Source of the DNA: Bettongia penicillata ogilbyi
Lineage: Eukaryota; Chordata; Mammalia; Diprotodontia; Potoroidae
Assembly: GCA_023548195.1 (NCBI GenBank)
Contig: JAJHZJ010000220.1
Span: 2,363,279 to 2,427,278, forward strand
Direction: 5' to 3'
DNA: 64,000 bases
Under the pieces are notes generated by a model that did no database searches, was not told the DNA's origin, and saw only the letters and a program-made list of their open reading frames with translations. Positions 46,501-58,310 of the stretch are shown one piece after another (the stretch's first letter is position 1; every line of letters begins with the position of its first letter). Position numbers and translations under genes: made by a program.

Positions 46501-47215
46501 TGAACTAAAATGCAATAGTTCCAAAAATTCTGAGCTAAATGGAGGTGACCACAATAAGTTACATGGTCTTAAGAGTTTGGAGCCACATAGAGGAGGCTAG
46601 CTAGAAGACTGAGTACTTCTGAGATAACTGGCAGTGTGATCACACAGGGGGCGGCATGATTTGAGAGTTTCTGAACAAAATGACAATAAATCTAAGTGTT
46701 CTGACATATGTGGAGGTGCCTGAGTAGGAGGTTGCATGGTCTTGAGCTTCTGAGCTAAATGACTACAATCCTAAGCATTGTGAGCTGGATGATGTTGAGG
46801 ACCCAGAAAGTTGTGGTCTATCAGTTCTGAGCTAAATGGCAGTAGTTCCAAGAATACTGAGCTGTATAGGAAACAATTAAGTAGGAGACTACATAGACTT
46901 GAAAGTTCTAAGTTTTACAGCAATATTTCTAGGAGCTCAGAGCTAAATAGTTAAGGGACCAGATGGTTGCACATTTCTTAAACTCCAAAACTAAATGTTG
47001 ATGACCACCTAGGATTTTGTATGGACCTGAGTTCTGAGCTCAGTGGCACTAGTTTATAGTATTCTGAGTCAAAGAGAGGTGACTGATTAGGTTGTTTTAT
47101 TATCCTGAAAGTTCTGACTGGAATGGCAATAATCCTAAGCATTTTGATGGAAGTGGTAGTTATTATCCAGAAGAGTATCATCTTGGAATTCTGACATAAA
47201 TTGCACTCGGGTTAA

Positions 47216-47830
47216 GAGTTTTGTTGTGTTTGTTTGCTTTTTCTCTCTCTAGAGGTGGATAGCATTTCTTCCTCATAAGAGCTTTAGAATTCTCTTGGAT
47301 CATTGCATTGATAAGGAATAGCTCAGTCATTAACAGTTGTACAATATTACTGTTACTATATACTATGTTCTGGTTCTGCTCAATTTGCATTAGTTCATGT
47401 AAGTCTTCCTAGGTTTTTCTGAAAGCATCTTCCTCATCATTTCTTATATCACAAGAATATTACATCAAAATCATATAATACAACTTGTTCAGCCAGCCTC
47501 CAAATAATTAACTTCCCTTCATTTTTTAATTCTTTGCAACCACAAAAAAGGTGATAAAAATATTTTTATATGTACATGTCCTTTTTAAAAATCTCTTTGG
47601 GGTATAGCTCTGGTAGTAATATTTCTGGGCCAAAGAGTATGCACAGTTTTATAGATCTTTGTGCATAGTTTCAAATTGCTCTCTGGAATAATAAGATTAG
47701 TTCACAACTTCAAAAAAAATGACTTAGTGCCCCAATTTTTCATATCTTGTCAACATTTGTCATTTCCTTTTTTGTCATATTTATCAGTCTGATAGTTTTT
47801 CTCTACCTTCCATGTTTTTGCTCACGACAT
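47216..47830 (-). mobile_element. L1 3' end (3'UTR and ORF2 end)
   Basis: Minus strand. gaggtggatagcatttcttcctcataagagc, gttctggttctgctcaatttgcattagttcatgtaagtcttcc, ggccaaagagtatgcacagtttta and ttcaaattgctctctggaat are the complement of the L1 3'UTR and ORF2 end. It begins at the right edge of the minisatellite. 5'-truncated. Confidence 0.85.
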
Positions 47831-48410
47831 TTTTATTTTTTCCAATCTTTCAAACTTAGTCTACAACCACTTTCCTTCATAATCCAAATTTAAAAAACAA
47901 ATAATATTCATCCCAATTTTGTCCTACTTGTCTGTACTTTTTAGAGACTAGAGAGATTTAATCCCTAAACATTTACAAATTAAGAGAGCTCTATTTTCCC
48001 CACACCTTTTGAAAAATATTTTTATTATGCTAATATTAATTTTCAACTAATCACTAAAATCATAAAATGATCACATTAAAACACAAAATAACCATTATTT
48101 TTGCAGTTTTAAACACATTGTCTGATATCATATACATTGATTTAATTTAAACATAAAACATAAACAAACTTTAGCTTTGAGATCTAATTAAGACTGAATT
48201 TAAACCCTCAGCTTTTTTGCCCCTCAACCCTTGCTTTCTCTGGACTACCTGGGCTCAGATTCTTATTAGTTCTAGTAACTGCTTGCTAAATGACTCCATC
48301 TCCCAACCTCTAGAGAATCCCATGCTGTTTTTTTTTTTTAATTTCTTTACTCATCATCTAACCAGTATCTGAACTTGGCAAGTGTTGGGACTCCAACAAA
48401 AAAAGATTCT
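47831..48410. other. No recognised feature
   Basis: Unassigned AT-rich sequence between two L1-related segments, with a T12 tract at 48,329-48,340. Confidence 0.4.
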
Positions 48411-49014
48411 TTAAGAAAAAAAATCTAAATTTATTTTTACCTTTCAACATTCATTTCCATGAGATTTTGAGTTCCAAATTTTCTCCCCATCTCTCCCCTC
48501 CTCTTACCCCAAGATGGCATGCATTCTGATTAATTTTTCCCTGACTCTGCCTTGTATTTTATCATCACACCTTCTTATTCCCCTTTACCTTACATTTATA
48601 GGGCAAAACACTTCCATAATAGTCATGTTAGGAAAGATTAACTATATTTTTCTCTATCCTGTTGCGCCCCCCACTTATTCCAATTTCTCCTTTGAGCATG
48701 TCGTTTTTCAAAAGTGTTTGCTTCTGACTACTCCCTCCCTCAATCTGCCTTCCCTTATATCACCCCTCCCCATCTCTTTCCCCCTTAACTTTCCAGCAGG
48801 GTAAGATATACATTTGAGTGTGTTTGTGATTCCCTCCTTAAGTCAAATCTAATGAGAGTAAGGTTCTTTCATTCACTCTCACCTTCCCCCTCTTCCTCAT
48901 CATTGTGAAACCTTTTTGCCTCTTTTATGTGAAATAATATATTTCTCTTTCACCCCTTAATTTTATTTTTTAGATATCCTTTCATATTCAGCTCACCCTC
49001 TCTCATCTCATCTC

Positions 49015-49072
<58 letters not shown>

Positions 49073-49230
49073 TCCAACTCTGCTATTACTGAGAAAGAGC
49101 TCATGAGTTACAAATATTAGCCTTATGAAGGAATGTAAACAGTTTCACTTTAGTAAGCACCTTATGACTTCCTTTTTTCTGTTTATCTTTTCATGCTTCA
49201 TATGATTCTTGTGTTTGAAAGTCCTCTATT
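48411..49230 (-). mobile_element. HAL1-type 3' region
   Basis: gagattttgagttccaaattttctccccatctctccc, gattccctccttaagtcaaatctaatgagagtaaggttc and gtttcactttagtaagcaccttatgacttcc match the 3' region of the longer copy at 55,780-56,690. Minus strand. A TATC microsatellite has grown in it. Confidence 0.7.
49013..49072 (+). repeat. (TATC)n microsatellite
   Basis: About fifteen uninterrupted TATC tetramers after ctcatctcatctcatc, likely to be length-variable. Confidence 0.95.
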
Positions 49231-49549
49231 TCAATGAATGTCCATTTTTTCCCTCTGAAGTATTATACTCACTTTTGCTGGATAGGTTTTAATCCTATCT
49301 CCTTTGACCTCCTCTTTCTATATTTTATTCATATAAGCATTCAGCAATATAAAACTTGCCCCAAGACATGCTTTCACTGCATCCCTAAGTTTTGGCATAT
49401 TTTCTCATTTTTGTCCCTCTCTTGAATGAAGTTATTAATTGCTTCTATGATTTGTTGTCTGACCCATTCATTCTTTCCGATTAGATAATTTAGTTTCCAA
49501 TTAAATTTTTGTCTATCCATGAGCATTCATTACATATAATTTTTATTGC
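49231..49549 (-). mobile_element. L1 ORF2 middle, left part, interrupted by the EML2 retrocopy
   Basis: tttattcatataagcattcagcaatataaaacttgccccaagacatgctttcactgc, cttgaatgaagttattaattgcttctatgatttg and tttagtttccaattaaatttttgtc match the minus-strand L1 at 54,890-55,090. The L1 continues at 50,467. Confidence 0.85.
49543..49549 (+). repeat. Left target-site duplication of the EML2 retrocopy
   Basis: ttattgc here and at 50,460-50,466. The uninterrupted L1 at 55,100-55,117 reads tttttattgcatcatgatctgaaaagg, showing the join before insertion. Confidence 0.7.
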
Positions 49550-50459
49550 CCCTCAGAGAGTTGCTCCCGCCCCCGCCACCCTCACCCCTGCAGGTACTAT
49601 CACCACCACTCCCGCCATGAGCAGTTTCGGACCTGGCAAGACCGAAGAAGTTATCTTCAGCCTGGAGGAGGGATCCGTGAAGATGTTTCTTCAGGGCTGT
49701 CCAGTATCTATGTTGATCCCTGACTCCCTGGTACCCACTTATAGCCTGGGTGCCCACCCAGAGCTACCTGCCAGATGATTCAAGTTGGACTGGGTCTACC
49801 GGTACTAGGGTCAGGACTGTCAGGCCAACCTCTACCTGCTGCCCACGGGGGAGATTGAGCACTTCGTAGTCTCTGTGGGAGTCCATGACAGCATGGAAGA
49901 ACAAAGGCAAGGCCACTACTTGGGCCATACCAACGACATCAAGTGCCTGGCAATTCACCCTGACATGGTCACTATCACCACAGGACAAATGGCTGGGACC
50001 ACCAAAGAGAGCAAGCCTCTGCCTCCCCACGTGAGGGTCTGGGACTCAATCTCCCTCTCTACTCTGCACATGCTAGGCCTGGGTGCTTTTGACAAAGGTG
50101 TCCATTGTGTGGGCTTCTCCAAGTCCAATGGACGGAACCTATTGTGTACTGTGAATGAATCCCATGACCATGTATGGGACTATATGGGACTGGGCTAAGG
50201 AGCAAAATGTGACTGAAGTCAAGTGTTCCAATAAGGCTGTTCTGGTAGCCACCTTGAGTTATGAGTTATAATGGGTGAACAGGGGACAGCCAGTCAAGCA
50301 GACAAAGGTCTCTATAATTCCCCAGTTTGGAAAGGGAGTGGGGGGAGGGGTCAGGTCTCACTGCTGCAGGGAGGAGGGGCACATTAGTTTAGGGGTTTTT
50401 TTAAGTTCACACTTTTGAATCATCCAGAAATAAAGATTTGTGCACTGAGAAAAAAAAAA
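49550..50459 (+). pseudogene. EML2: Processed pseudogene of EML2, internally shortened
   Basis: EML2 is a microtubule-binding protein of the EMAP family with a HELP motif and WD40 propellers. Here a GC-rich 5'UTR leads to ATG at 49,617. The frame reads MSSFGPGKTEEVIFSLEEGS, a HELP-like stretch (LDWVYRY then DCQANLYLLPTGEI) and the first WD-type segment (HYLGHTNDIKCLAIHPD, PPHVRVWDS, SLSTLHMLGLG). TGA (49,776) and TAG (49,806) interrupt it. A 10-bp tandem duplication near 50,170-50,190 shifts the frame. After about 50,258 the coding match stops and 3'UTR-like sequence follows, so roughly two thirds of the protein is missing. AATAAA at 50,429 and an A tail precede the right target duplication. 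EML1 or EML4 fit the residues less well. Confidence 0.88.
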
Positions 50460-50466
50460 TTATTGC
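50460..50466 (+). repeat. Right target-site duplication of the EML2 retrocopy
   Basis: ttattgc directly after nine A; L1 sequence (attacaatctgaaaaggatg) resumes from here. Confidence 0.7.
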
Positions 50467-51989
50467 ATTACAATCTGAAAAGGATGTATTGATTATTTGT
50501 GCCTTTCTGCACTGGATTGTAAGATTTTTATTTCCTCGTACATGGTCAATTTTTGTGTAGGCATCATGTACTGCTGAGAAAAAGGAATCTTCCTTCCAAC
50601 CCTTTTCATTTTCTCCAGAGGTCTACCATATCTAACTTTTTAAAAATTCTATTCACTTTCTTAATTTCTTTCTTGTTTATTTTGAGGTTAACTTTATCAA
50701 ATTTAGAGAGGGGGAGGTTAAGTTCCCCCAGTAGTATAGTTTTGTTGTCAATTTCTTCCTGTAATCCCTCTAACATCTCCTCTAAGAATTTTTATGCTAT
50801 ATCACTTAGTGCATATATGCTTATTAATGATATTGCTTCATTGTTGATGTGACTTTTAGCAGGATATAATTTCTTTCCTTATTTCTTTTCATTAGATCTA
50901 CTTTTGCTTTTTCTGAAATCAGGATCATTACACCGGCTTTTGGTTACTTCATTTGAAGCAAAATATCTTTTACTCCAGCCTTTACTTTTCTGCTATATGT
51001 ATCCCTCTGTTTCAAATATATTGCCTGTAAGTAAAATATTGTACAATTGTGATTTTTAGTCCATTCTGCTGTTTCCATTTTATTGGAAGTGTTCATCCCA
51101 TTCACATCCATAATTATGATTGCTACCTATGTCTTTCTCTACTTACTTTTCCCCTACCTTCTTATGCTTTTCTTTCTCCTTTTCCCTCCTCACTAGAATC
51201 TGACTTTTCACCACAGCCTCCCTAAATCTTGCCTCCCATCAGTCCCCCTTTCTTTTCTTTACTCTTTTATCTTACTACTTCTTCCCTCCATTCTTTCCTT
51301 CCTTCCCTTTTCTTCCCGTCCACCCTCCCCCACAACTGCCTAAATGGCAAGTTAGATTTCTATATCTGAATATGTTATTCATCTCCTTCAGCCAAATCTG
51401 ATGAGAGTAAATTTCAAACAATGCTCATCTCCCTCTCTTCTTTCCCTCTACCGTAATATGTCTTTCTGCTTCTTCATGTGGTTTAATTTGCCCTTTTCTG
51501 CCACTCCTTTTATCTTCTTCCATTGCAATCTTTTACAGCATATAGGTTTACCATCACATCAAAATCAACTTAAATCTGCTGCATCTCTCTATGTATTTCC
51601 ATTGTATATTTTGTAATAAAGATATAATTCTTAATAGTTGTAAGTATCTTTCCTTGTAGGGATATAAACAATTTTTTGCCTTAGTGAATAGTATATTTTG
51701 TTTTCCTCTTTTCTGTTTACCTTCTTAGGCCTCTCTTGAGTCTTCTAATTGAAGGCCAAATTTTCCATTGATATCTGGTCTTTTCACCAGGAAAATCTTG
51801 AAGTCCCCTGTTTCGTGGAATGTCCATCTACTCCTCTGAAAAAGTATGCTCTATATTGCTGGGTAGTTGATCCTTGGTTATAATCCAAGCTCCTTTGCTT
51901 TACAGAATATCACATTCTAAGCCCTCCAATCTTTCAATGTAGAAGCTGCAAGGTCCCACGTAGTCTGCTTCATTCTACATTTTGATTCT
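50467..51989 (-). mobile_element. L1 ORF2 5' half and ORF1-side sequence, right part
   Basis: gtacatggtcaatttttgtgtaggcatcatgtactgctgag, cattttctccagaggtctaccatatctaac, gggggaggttaagttcccccagtagtatag and gttcatcccattcacatcc are the complement of the L1 endonuclease-side ORF2. From about 51,140 pyrimidine-rich sequence leads to cttggttataatccaagctcc and gatgtagaagctgca-like text (51,938-51,952), which matches the ORF1 3' side of the HAL1 at 56,830-56,900. It stops where the next L1's 3' end begins. Confidence 0.75.
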
Positions 51990-54900
51990 ATAGTTATTTC
52001 TCTAGATATGGATGGCATTTTACATCAAGAATCCTTCAGGAATACTTTAGGTGTTTCCATTGCTGTGGAAGGTTAAATCTATCAGAAACAGTCCTCATAC
52101 ACTTTGGCTGTAACTGTGTATAATGTTCTCCTGGTTCTGCTCATTTCACTTAGTATCGATTCATAGTCTTTCCGGTTTTTTCTGAAGTCCACCTGTTCAT
52201 CATTTGCTATAGCAAAATAGTATTCCGTTACATTCATTTAACACAACTTTTTCAGCCATTCGCTAATTGATGGGCATTCCCTTGATTTCAACTTCTCAGC
52301 CACCACAAAGAGGACTGCTATAAATGTTTTTGTCTATGTGGAACTTTTTCCCATTTTTATGATCTCTCGTGATTTAGCCTTAGAAGCAATATTGTTGGGT
52401 CAAAGGGTATGAACATAGATCCAAACTGCCCTCCAGAATGGTTAAATCAACTCTCAGATGCACCAACAATCTCTTAGTGTTCCAACTATCAGACATTTTC
52501 TCCAACATTTATCACCATTCTGTGTTATCATGTTAGCCAATCTGATAGGTGTGATGTGGTACCTCGGAGTTGTTTTGATTTGCATCTCTCTAGTCTATAG
52601 TGATTAGGGAATTTTTTCATATTACTATAGATAGCTTTAATTTCTTCCTCTGAAAACTGCCTGATCACATCCTTTGACCACATATCAACTGAGTAATGAA
52701 TTGTATTCTTGTAAATTTGACTCAGTTCTCTATATATTTTAGAAATGAGACTTTTATCAGAGACACCAATTGCAAAAACTCTTTCCCAGCTTTCTGCTTC
52801 CCTCCTAATCTTGGTTACATTGGCTTTGCTTTTGAAAAAACTTTTCAATTTAATGTAATCAAAATTATCCATTTTGCATTTAGTGTTTGGTCATAAATTC
52901 CTTTACTCTCCATAAATCTGACAAATAAAGTGTTGTTTGCTCCCCTAATTTCTTTATAGCATCAGACTTTTGTAGCTAGATTTTGTACTCATTTGAATTA
53001 TATTCTGGTGATGGGTGTCAGTTCATTTGTCCATGTCCAGTTTCTGCCACACTATTCCAGTTTTCCCACCAAGTTCTGTCAAACAGTGAGTTCTCATTCA
53101 GAAGCTGGAGTCCTTGTCTTATCAAACAGTAGACTACTATAATCAATGACTACTATGTTTTGTACTGATCTACCCCTCTATTTCTTGCCAGTATCAAGTG
53201 GTTTTGATGGTTTCTGCTTTATAATACAATTTTAGATATGGTTTGGCTATGCCATCTTCTCTAGCATTTCTTTTCATTAGTTCCCTTGATATTCTAGATC
53301 TCTGTTCTTCCAGATGAGTTTTGATATTATTTTTCTAGCTTAGAAAAGAGTTTTCTGGTAGTTTGATTGGTATGGCACTGAATAAGTAAATTAATTTAGA
53401 TAGAATTATCATTTTTGTTATATTATCTTAGCCTACCCATGAGCACCTGATTATCTTTCCAATGACTTAGATTTGAACTTATTAGGGCAAAAAGTGTTTT
53501 GTAATAGTTTTCATATAGTCCCTGGGTGTCTTTCGGCAGGGAAACTCCCAGATATTTTAAAGTGCCTACCATAACTTTTAAAAGGATTTTTCATTCTATT
53601 TCTTATTCTGGGCTTTATTAGTAATATACAGAAATGCAGATGGTTTATATGGGTTTATTTTGCATCCTGAAACTTTGCCAAAGTTGTTTGTTATTTCAAG
53701 AAGTTTTTTACTTGATTTGCTAGGATTCTCTAGGTATATCATCATATAATCTGCAAAGAGTGATAAGCAAGTTTCTTCTTTTTGTATTCTAATTCCTTCC
53801 TTTTCTTTTTCCTTTCTTCTTGCTAAATCTAACACTTCTAGCACCATATTGGTTAATAGTGGACATCCTTGTTTCACCCCCAAGCTTATTCAAAATGTAT
53901 CTAGTTTATTTCCATTACATATAACGATTGCTAATGGTTTTTGATAGATACAACTTATCTAAAGTAGGTTGCATTTATTCCTATGCTCTCCAGTGTTTTC
54001 AATACACAAATGTGTTGTATTTTGTCAAGAGTTTTTCTGTATCTGTTGAGATAATCATATGGATGGTTTCTGTTAGTTTTGTTGATATGATCAATAATGC
54101 TGATAGCTTTCCTAATATTGAACAAACCCTGCATTCCTGGTATAAACCTGACTGATAATAATGTATTATTCTCATGATAAATTGCTGCAATCATTTTGCT
54201 AAGGTCTTATTTAAAAAGTTTTACATCTATATTCATTAGGGAAATTGTTTTATAATTTTCTTTCTCTGTTTTGGCTCTTCCTGGTTTAGGTATGAAAACC
54301 ATATTTATATCAAAAAAAGAATTCTGCATCAATGAAAATTGTCCAAATAATCTACATAGTACTGGAATTAACTGTTCTTTAAATGTTTGACAGAATTCAC
54401 TTGTAAATCAATCTGGAGATTTTTTCCTATGTATTTCATTAAGGTTTGTTAAATTTCCTTTGCTGTGATGGGGTTATCTCAGTATTTTACTTCCTTTTCT
54501 GTTTACCTGGCCAATTTTTTAAAAAGAATATTCATTTATTTCACTCAGACTGTCAAATTTGTTGGCATACAGTTGGTCAAAGTAATTTCTAATTATTGTT
54601 TTAATGTTCTCTTCTTTAGAGGTGAGTATACACCCTTTTCACTTTTGATATTGGTAATTACATTTCCTTTTATATTTAAACTAATTGACCAAAGGTTTAT
54701 AAATTTTGCTGTTTTTTTCATAAACTCAACTCTTAGTTCCATTTATTAGATCAATAGTTTTCTTAATTTCAATTTTATTAATCTCTCCTTTAGTTTTCAG
54801 TATTTCTAGTTGGTAATTAGTTGGAGATTTTCAATTTGTTCCTTATGTAACTTTTGCAATTCATTGATCCCCTCTTTCCCTATTTTGCTCATGTAAGCAT

Positions 54901-55194
54901 TTAGTGACATAAAAACTTTGCCTGAGAATGGCTTTCATTGCATTTCTTAAATTTTTTCTAGGTTGTCTCATTATTGTCATCCTCTTGAATGAAGTTATTG
55001 ATTGTTTATATGATTTACTATTTAACTCACTCATTCTTTCTGATTGGATTATTTAGTTTCCAATTGATTTTTGCTCTATCTTTCAATGGGTCTTTATTAC
55101 ATATTTTTATTGCATCATGATCTGAAAAGGATGCATTAACTATCTCTGCCTTTCTGTACTTGATTGTTGGTTTTTATGCTCTAGTACATGGTCT
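51990..55194 (-). mobile_element. L1, 3'UTR through ORF2 reverse transcriptase
   Basis: Minus strand, starting with atatggatggcattttacatcaag (3'UTR). Minus-strand pieces translate to KLKSFFKSKANVTKIRREAESWERV, SDKSLISKIYRELSQIYKN, GVKQGCPL, LSLFADYMMIYLENPSKSSKKLLEI (the catalytic YADD-like site reads FADYMM), KINPYKPSAFLYITNKAQ, AISIIDHINKTNRNHPYD. Frames are broken, so it is inactive. It ends abruptly at gtacatggtc (55,194) and joins a 5'UTR. Confidence 0.92.
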
Positions 55195-55775
55195 TCTTGT
55201 CCATCCCCCTAGCCTCCCAAGCTAAGAGACTGCTATGCCCTTCTACTGATTCCACTATTCCTGGATTTTTCCTGGGAAGATATTCTCTGGGTTTTTCAAA
55301 GTCAACAACGGAAGAGTGAGAGCACTTTCAGTTTACTTTACCATCTTGACTCCTGGTAGTTCAAGTACGTGATTTTCAAACTTTTAATCTGTGTGTTAAT
55401 AGTCTGAGGAGTGACTGCTGCTGTTAACAGGGACCCTGTTCTTCTCTCTCACTCACTTCTGCTGGACTCTTGTCCTGTGCTGGTGTCTTTGAGAATCCAG
55501 ACTGCTGCTGCTGCTTCAGAATACCTGGGGCCATTGCACTATGACCGAGTCTGCAGTTGTGCAGCTTATGCATTCTGTGCTCACCTAGCCCAATATATCT
55601 GATTATTCCCATCTACTTTAAAACCTTTCCTGGGCTGAAAATCTGCCACATCATCTCCTAGTGGATTCCGCCACTCTAAAATTTGTTCAGATTCACATTT
55701 TAGAGATATCTTAAGGAATGTGTGGTAGGCCTGAGGTTTGTCCTTGCTTTCCATTCCACAGTCTTAGGAGATGCT
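55195..55775 (-). mobile_element. L1 5'UTR joined directly to mid-ORF2
   Basis: Minus strand 5'UTR; ccaagctaagagactgctatgccc, ttcctgggaagatattctctgggtttttcaaagtc, accatcttgactcctgg and aatctgccacatcatctcctagtggattccgcc match the longer copy at 58,970-59,480 closely. In that copy the UTR continues into ORF1; here it joins ORF2 at 55,194/55,195, losing ORF1 and the endonuclease part. Confidence 0.85.
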
Positions 55776-55779
55776 AATT

Positions 55780-58310
55780 TTAAAGATACTAATTCTATTT
55801 TTTTTTCATTAATTAATTAATTAATTTTTGTTTTCCACATTTACCTCCACAAGATTTTGAGTTCCAAATTTTCTCCCCATCTCTCTCTTCCACCCACCCA
55901 AGACACTGTACATTCTGATTACTCCTTCCCCCAATCCACCTTCCCTTCCATCACACCCCTCCTTTCTCTCATCACCTTCCTCTCAATTTTCTTCTAGGGC
56001 AAGATAGATTTTTATATCCCATTGCCTCTGTGTCTTATTTCCCCATTGCATATAGATACAATTTTTGACATTCATTTTTAACAGTTTAAGTTCCAAATTC
56101 TCTTCCTTCTTCCCTCTCCACCCATCCCCACTGAGAAGGCAAACGATCTGGTATAGGATATACATATGTAGTTATGCATAACACTTCTACAAAAGTCTTT
56201 TCTTCTAATTACTCCCTCCTCCAATTTGCCTTCCATTCTATCATCCCCCTATCCCTCCAACTTATGCCCCCTCCCCCACCCTCCTGTGATGTAAGATAGA
56301 TTTTTCAGACCAAATTGAGTGTGCATACTGTTTCCTCCTTAAGACAAATCTGATAAGAGTAAGGTTTACTCTCACCTCCTCCCTTCCCCTTCATTGAAAA
56401 GGTTTTTTTCTTTCCTCTTTTATGTGAGAGAGATAATTTGCCCCATTCTGTTTCTCCCTTTCTCCTCCCAATATATTCCTTTCTCATTACTTAATTTTAT
56501 CTTTTTTTAGATCTAATCCCTTCATATTCAACTCCCCATGTGCCTTCTGTCTATATGTATATAACTCCTCCAAATACCCTAATACTAAGAAAATCTCAGG
56601 AGTTACAAATACTATCTTTCCATGAAGGAATGTAAACAATTCAACTTTAGTAAGTCCCTTATGATTTCTATTTCCTGTTTGCTTTTCATGCTTATCTTGA
56701 TTCCTGTGTTTGAAAGTAAAATTTTCTATTCAGCTTTAGTCTTTTCATCAAGAGTAATGCTTGAAAATTCTCTGAGTGTCCATTTCCCCCCACTGACGTA
56801 CTATACTCAGTTTTGATGTTTAGGTGATTCTTGGTTTTAATCTTACCTCCTTTAACCTTTGGGATATATTTGATAGTTTGATGTAGAAGCTGCTAGATCT
56901 TGTGTTATTCTGATTCTGTTTTAACAATACTTGGATAGTTTTTTTCTGGCTGCTTGCAAATTTTTCTCTTTGACCTGTGAAATCTGGAATTTGGCAAGAG
57001 TATTTCTAGGAATTTTCATTTTAGTATCTCTTTCAGGAGGCAATCAGTGGATTCTTTCAATATCTATTTTACCTTCTGGTTCTAGAATATGAGGGCAGTT
57101 TTCCTTGATAGTTTCTTGGAAGATGATGTCTAGGCACTTTTTTTTTTAACATAGCTTTCAGATAGTCCAATAAATTTTAAATTGTCTCCCTTAGATCTAT
57201 TTTCCTCGTCAGTTATTTTTCCAGTGACATATTTGACATTTTCTTCTATTTTTCCCCCTTCCTTCGGTTTTGTTTTATATATTTTTTTGATTTTTCACGA
57301 AGTCCTTAACTTCCATCTGCTCCATTCTAATCTTTAAGGAATTATTTTCTTCTGTGAGCATTTGGAGCTCCTTTTCCATCTGGCCAATTCTACTTTTAGG
57401 ACATTCTTCTTCTCATTGTTTATTTTTGCATCTCTTTTGCCATTTGGCTCAGTCTATTTTTAAAGTGTTATTTTGTTTAGCATTTTTAGGGTCCCCTTTA
57501 CCAAACAGTTGATTCATTTTTCATGATTTTCTTGCATCACTCATTTCTATTCCCATTTTTTCTCTACTTCTCTTGCTTGATTTTCAAAATTCTTTTTGAG
57601 CTCTTCCATGGCTTGAGAACAATTAACATTTTTTCTTGGAGGCTTTGGATGCAGGAGCTTTGACTTTGCTGTCTTCTTCTGTTTGAATATTTCAGTTTTC
57701 CTTGCCACCAAGGTAAAATTCTATATTCTAATTGTTTTTCTGGGCTCATTTTCCCAGTCATTTACTTGACTTCTGTGCTTTTTGTCAAGTTATTTCTGTG
57801 CTTTCAGTGGGGGTGGGTAAGTTTACTGTCAACCCCTTGATGCCCCCAACCATTTGGGGGCCTAGAACTCAAGAAGCAGTTACTGCTTCTGCCCCTGCTG
57901 CAGCTGCCATGGGCTCCTCCACCTCCATCACCCTGGGGGTGGGAAAAGACCATTCTACTCTTTCAAAAAGGTTTAACAGGTTTTTTTCCACTGACTTTCC
58001 AATTTGTTCTAAGTGTTTTGGGGCAGTGAAGTCTGGAAACCACCCCAGGTGCCAGAGATTGCAGTCCCTGAGGCCTGTTTAGGTACTGGCATGGCCCACA
58101 CTGGACTGTGCTCTGCTCCCAGAACAGCATGATCAATGCTTCCCATTGACCTTTCAAGCTGTGTTGGCCTGAAATTTTGCTTCACTCTGTCCTTCTGTGG
58201 GTTATGAAGCTCCAGAATTTGTTTTGAGTAAATTTTACAGATATTTTGCTGGGTTTGGGGGGAGAGCTCTAGAAGTCTTTGCTTTTACTCCTCCATCTTG
58301 ACTGCCTCTC
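55780..58310 (-). mobile_element. HAL1 (half-L1) element, near complete, ORF1 only
   Basis: On the minus strand the 5' end is ggagaggcagtcaagatgga (58,288-58,307), followed by a GC-rich 5'UTR, then ORF1 remnants. These are a Lys/Glu/Gln-rich coiled-coil part around 57,280-57,620 and the RNA-binding part near 56,850-57,150. Then comes a long 3' region with no ORF2 (55,800-56,690; tttgagttccaaattttctccccatc and gagtgtgcatactgtttcctccttaag). It ends in T8 and aattaattaattaatt. Going straight from ORF1 to a 3'UTR defines HAL1, which relied on L1 proteins in trans. Frames are broken. Confidence 0.8.

Larger units (their letters stand above)
41205..47215 (+). repeat. Degenerate minisatellite, about 80-bp two-part unit, split by two insertions
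   Basis: Present at 41,205-41,277, 41,921-42,722 and 45,924-47,215, about 2.1 kb of repeat in all. The core gagttctgagctaaatgg recurs dozens of times. It alternates between a short half (core, then cagtagtcctaa) and a long half (core, then aggtgaccaactaggaggttacatggtcct), giving a unit near 80 bp. Copies are 20-30% diverged and vary in length. No frame stays open through the unit. The RPL19 pseudogene and an L1 inserted into it after amplification. I know no named satellite with this unit. Confidence 0.85.

Noticed and set aside
41921..47215. Minisatellite as a CRISPR-like array
   Set aside because: Units are degenerate, of varying length, without constant repeats and unique spacers, and the setting is mammalian.
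57732..58082. 116-codon plus-strand ORF
   Set aside because: Antisense to the HAL1 5'UTR and start of ORF1.
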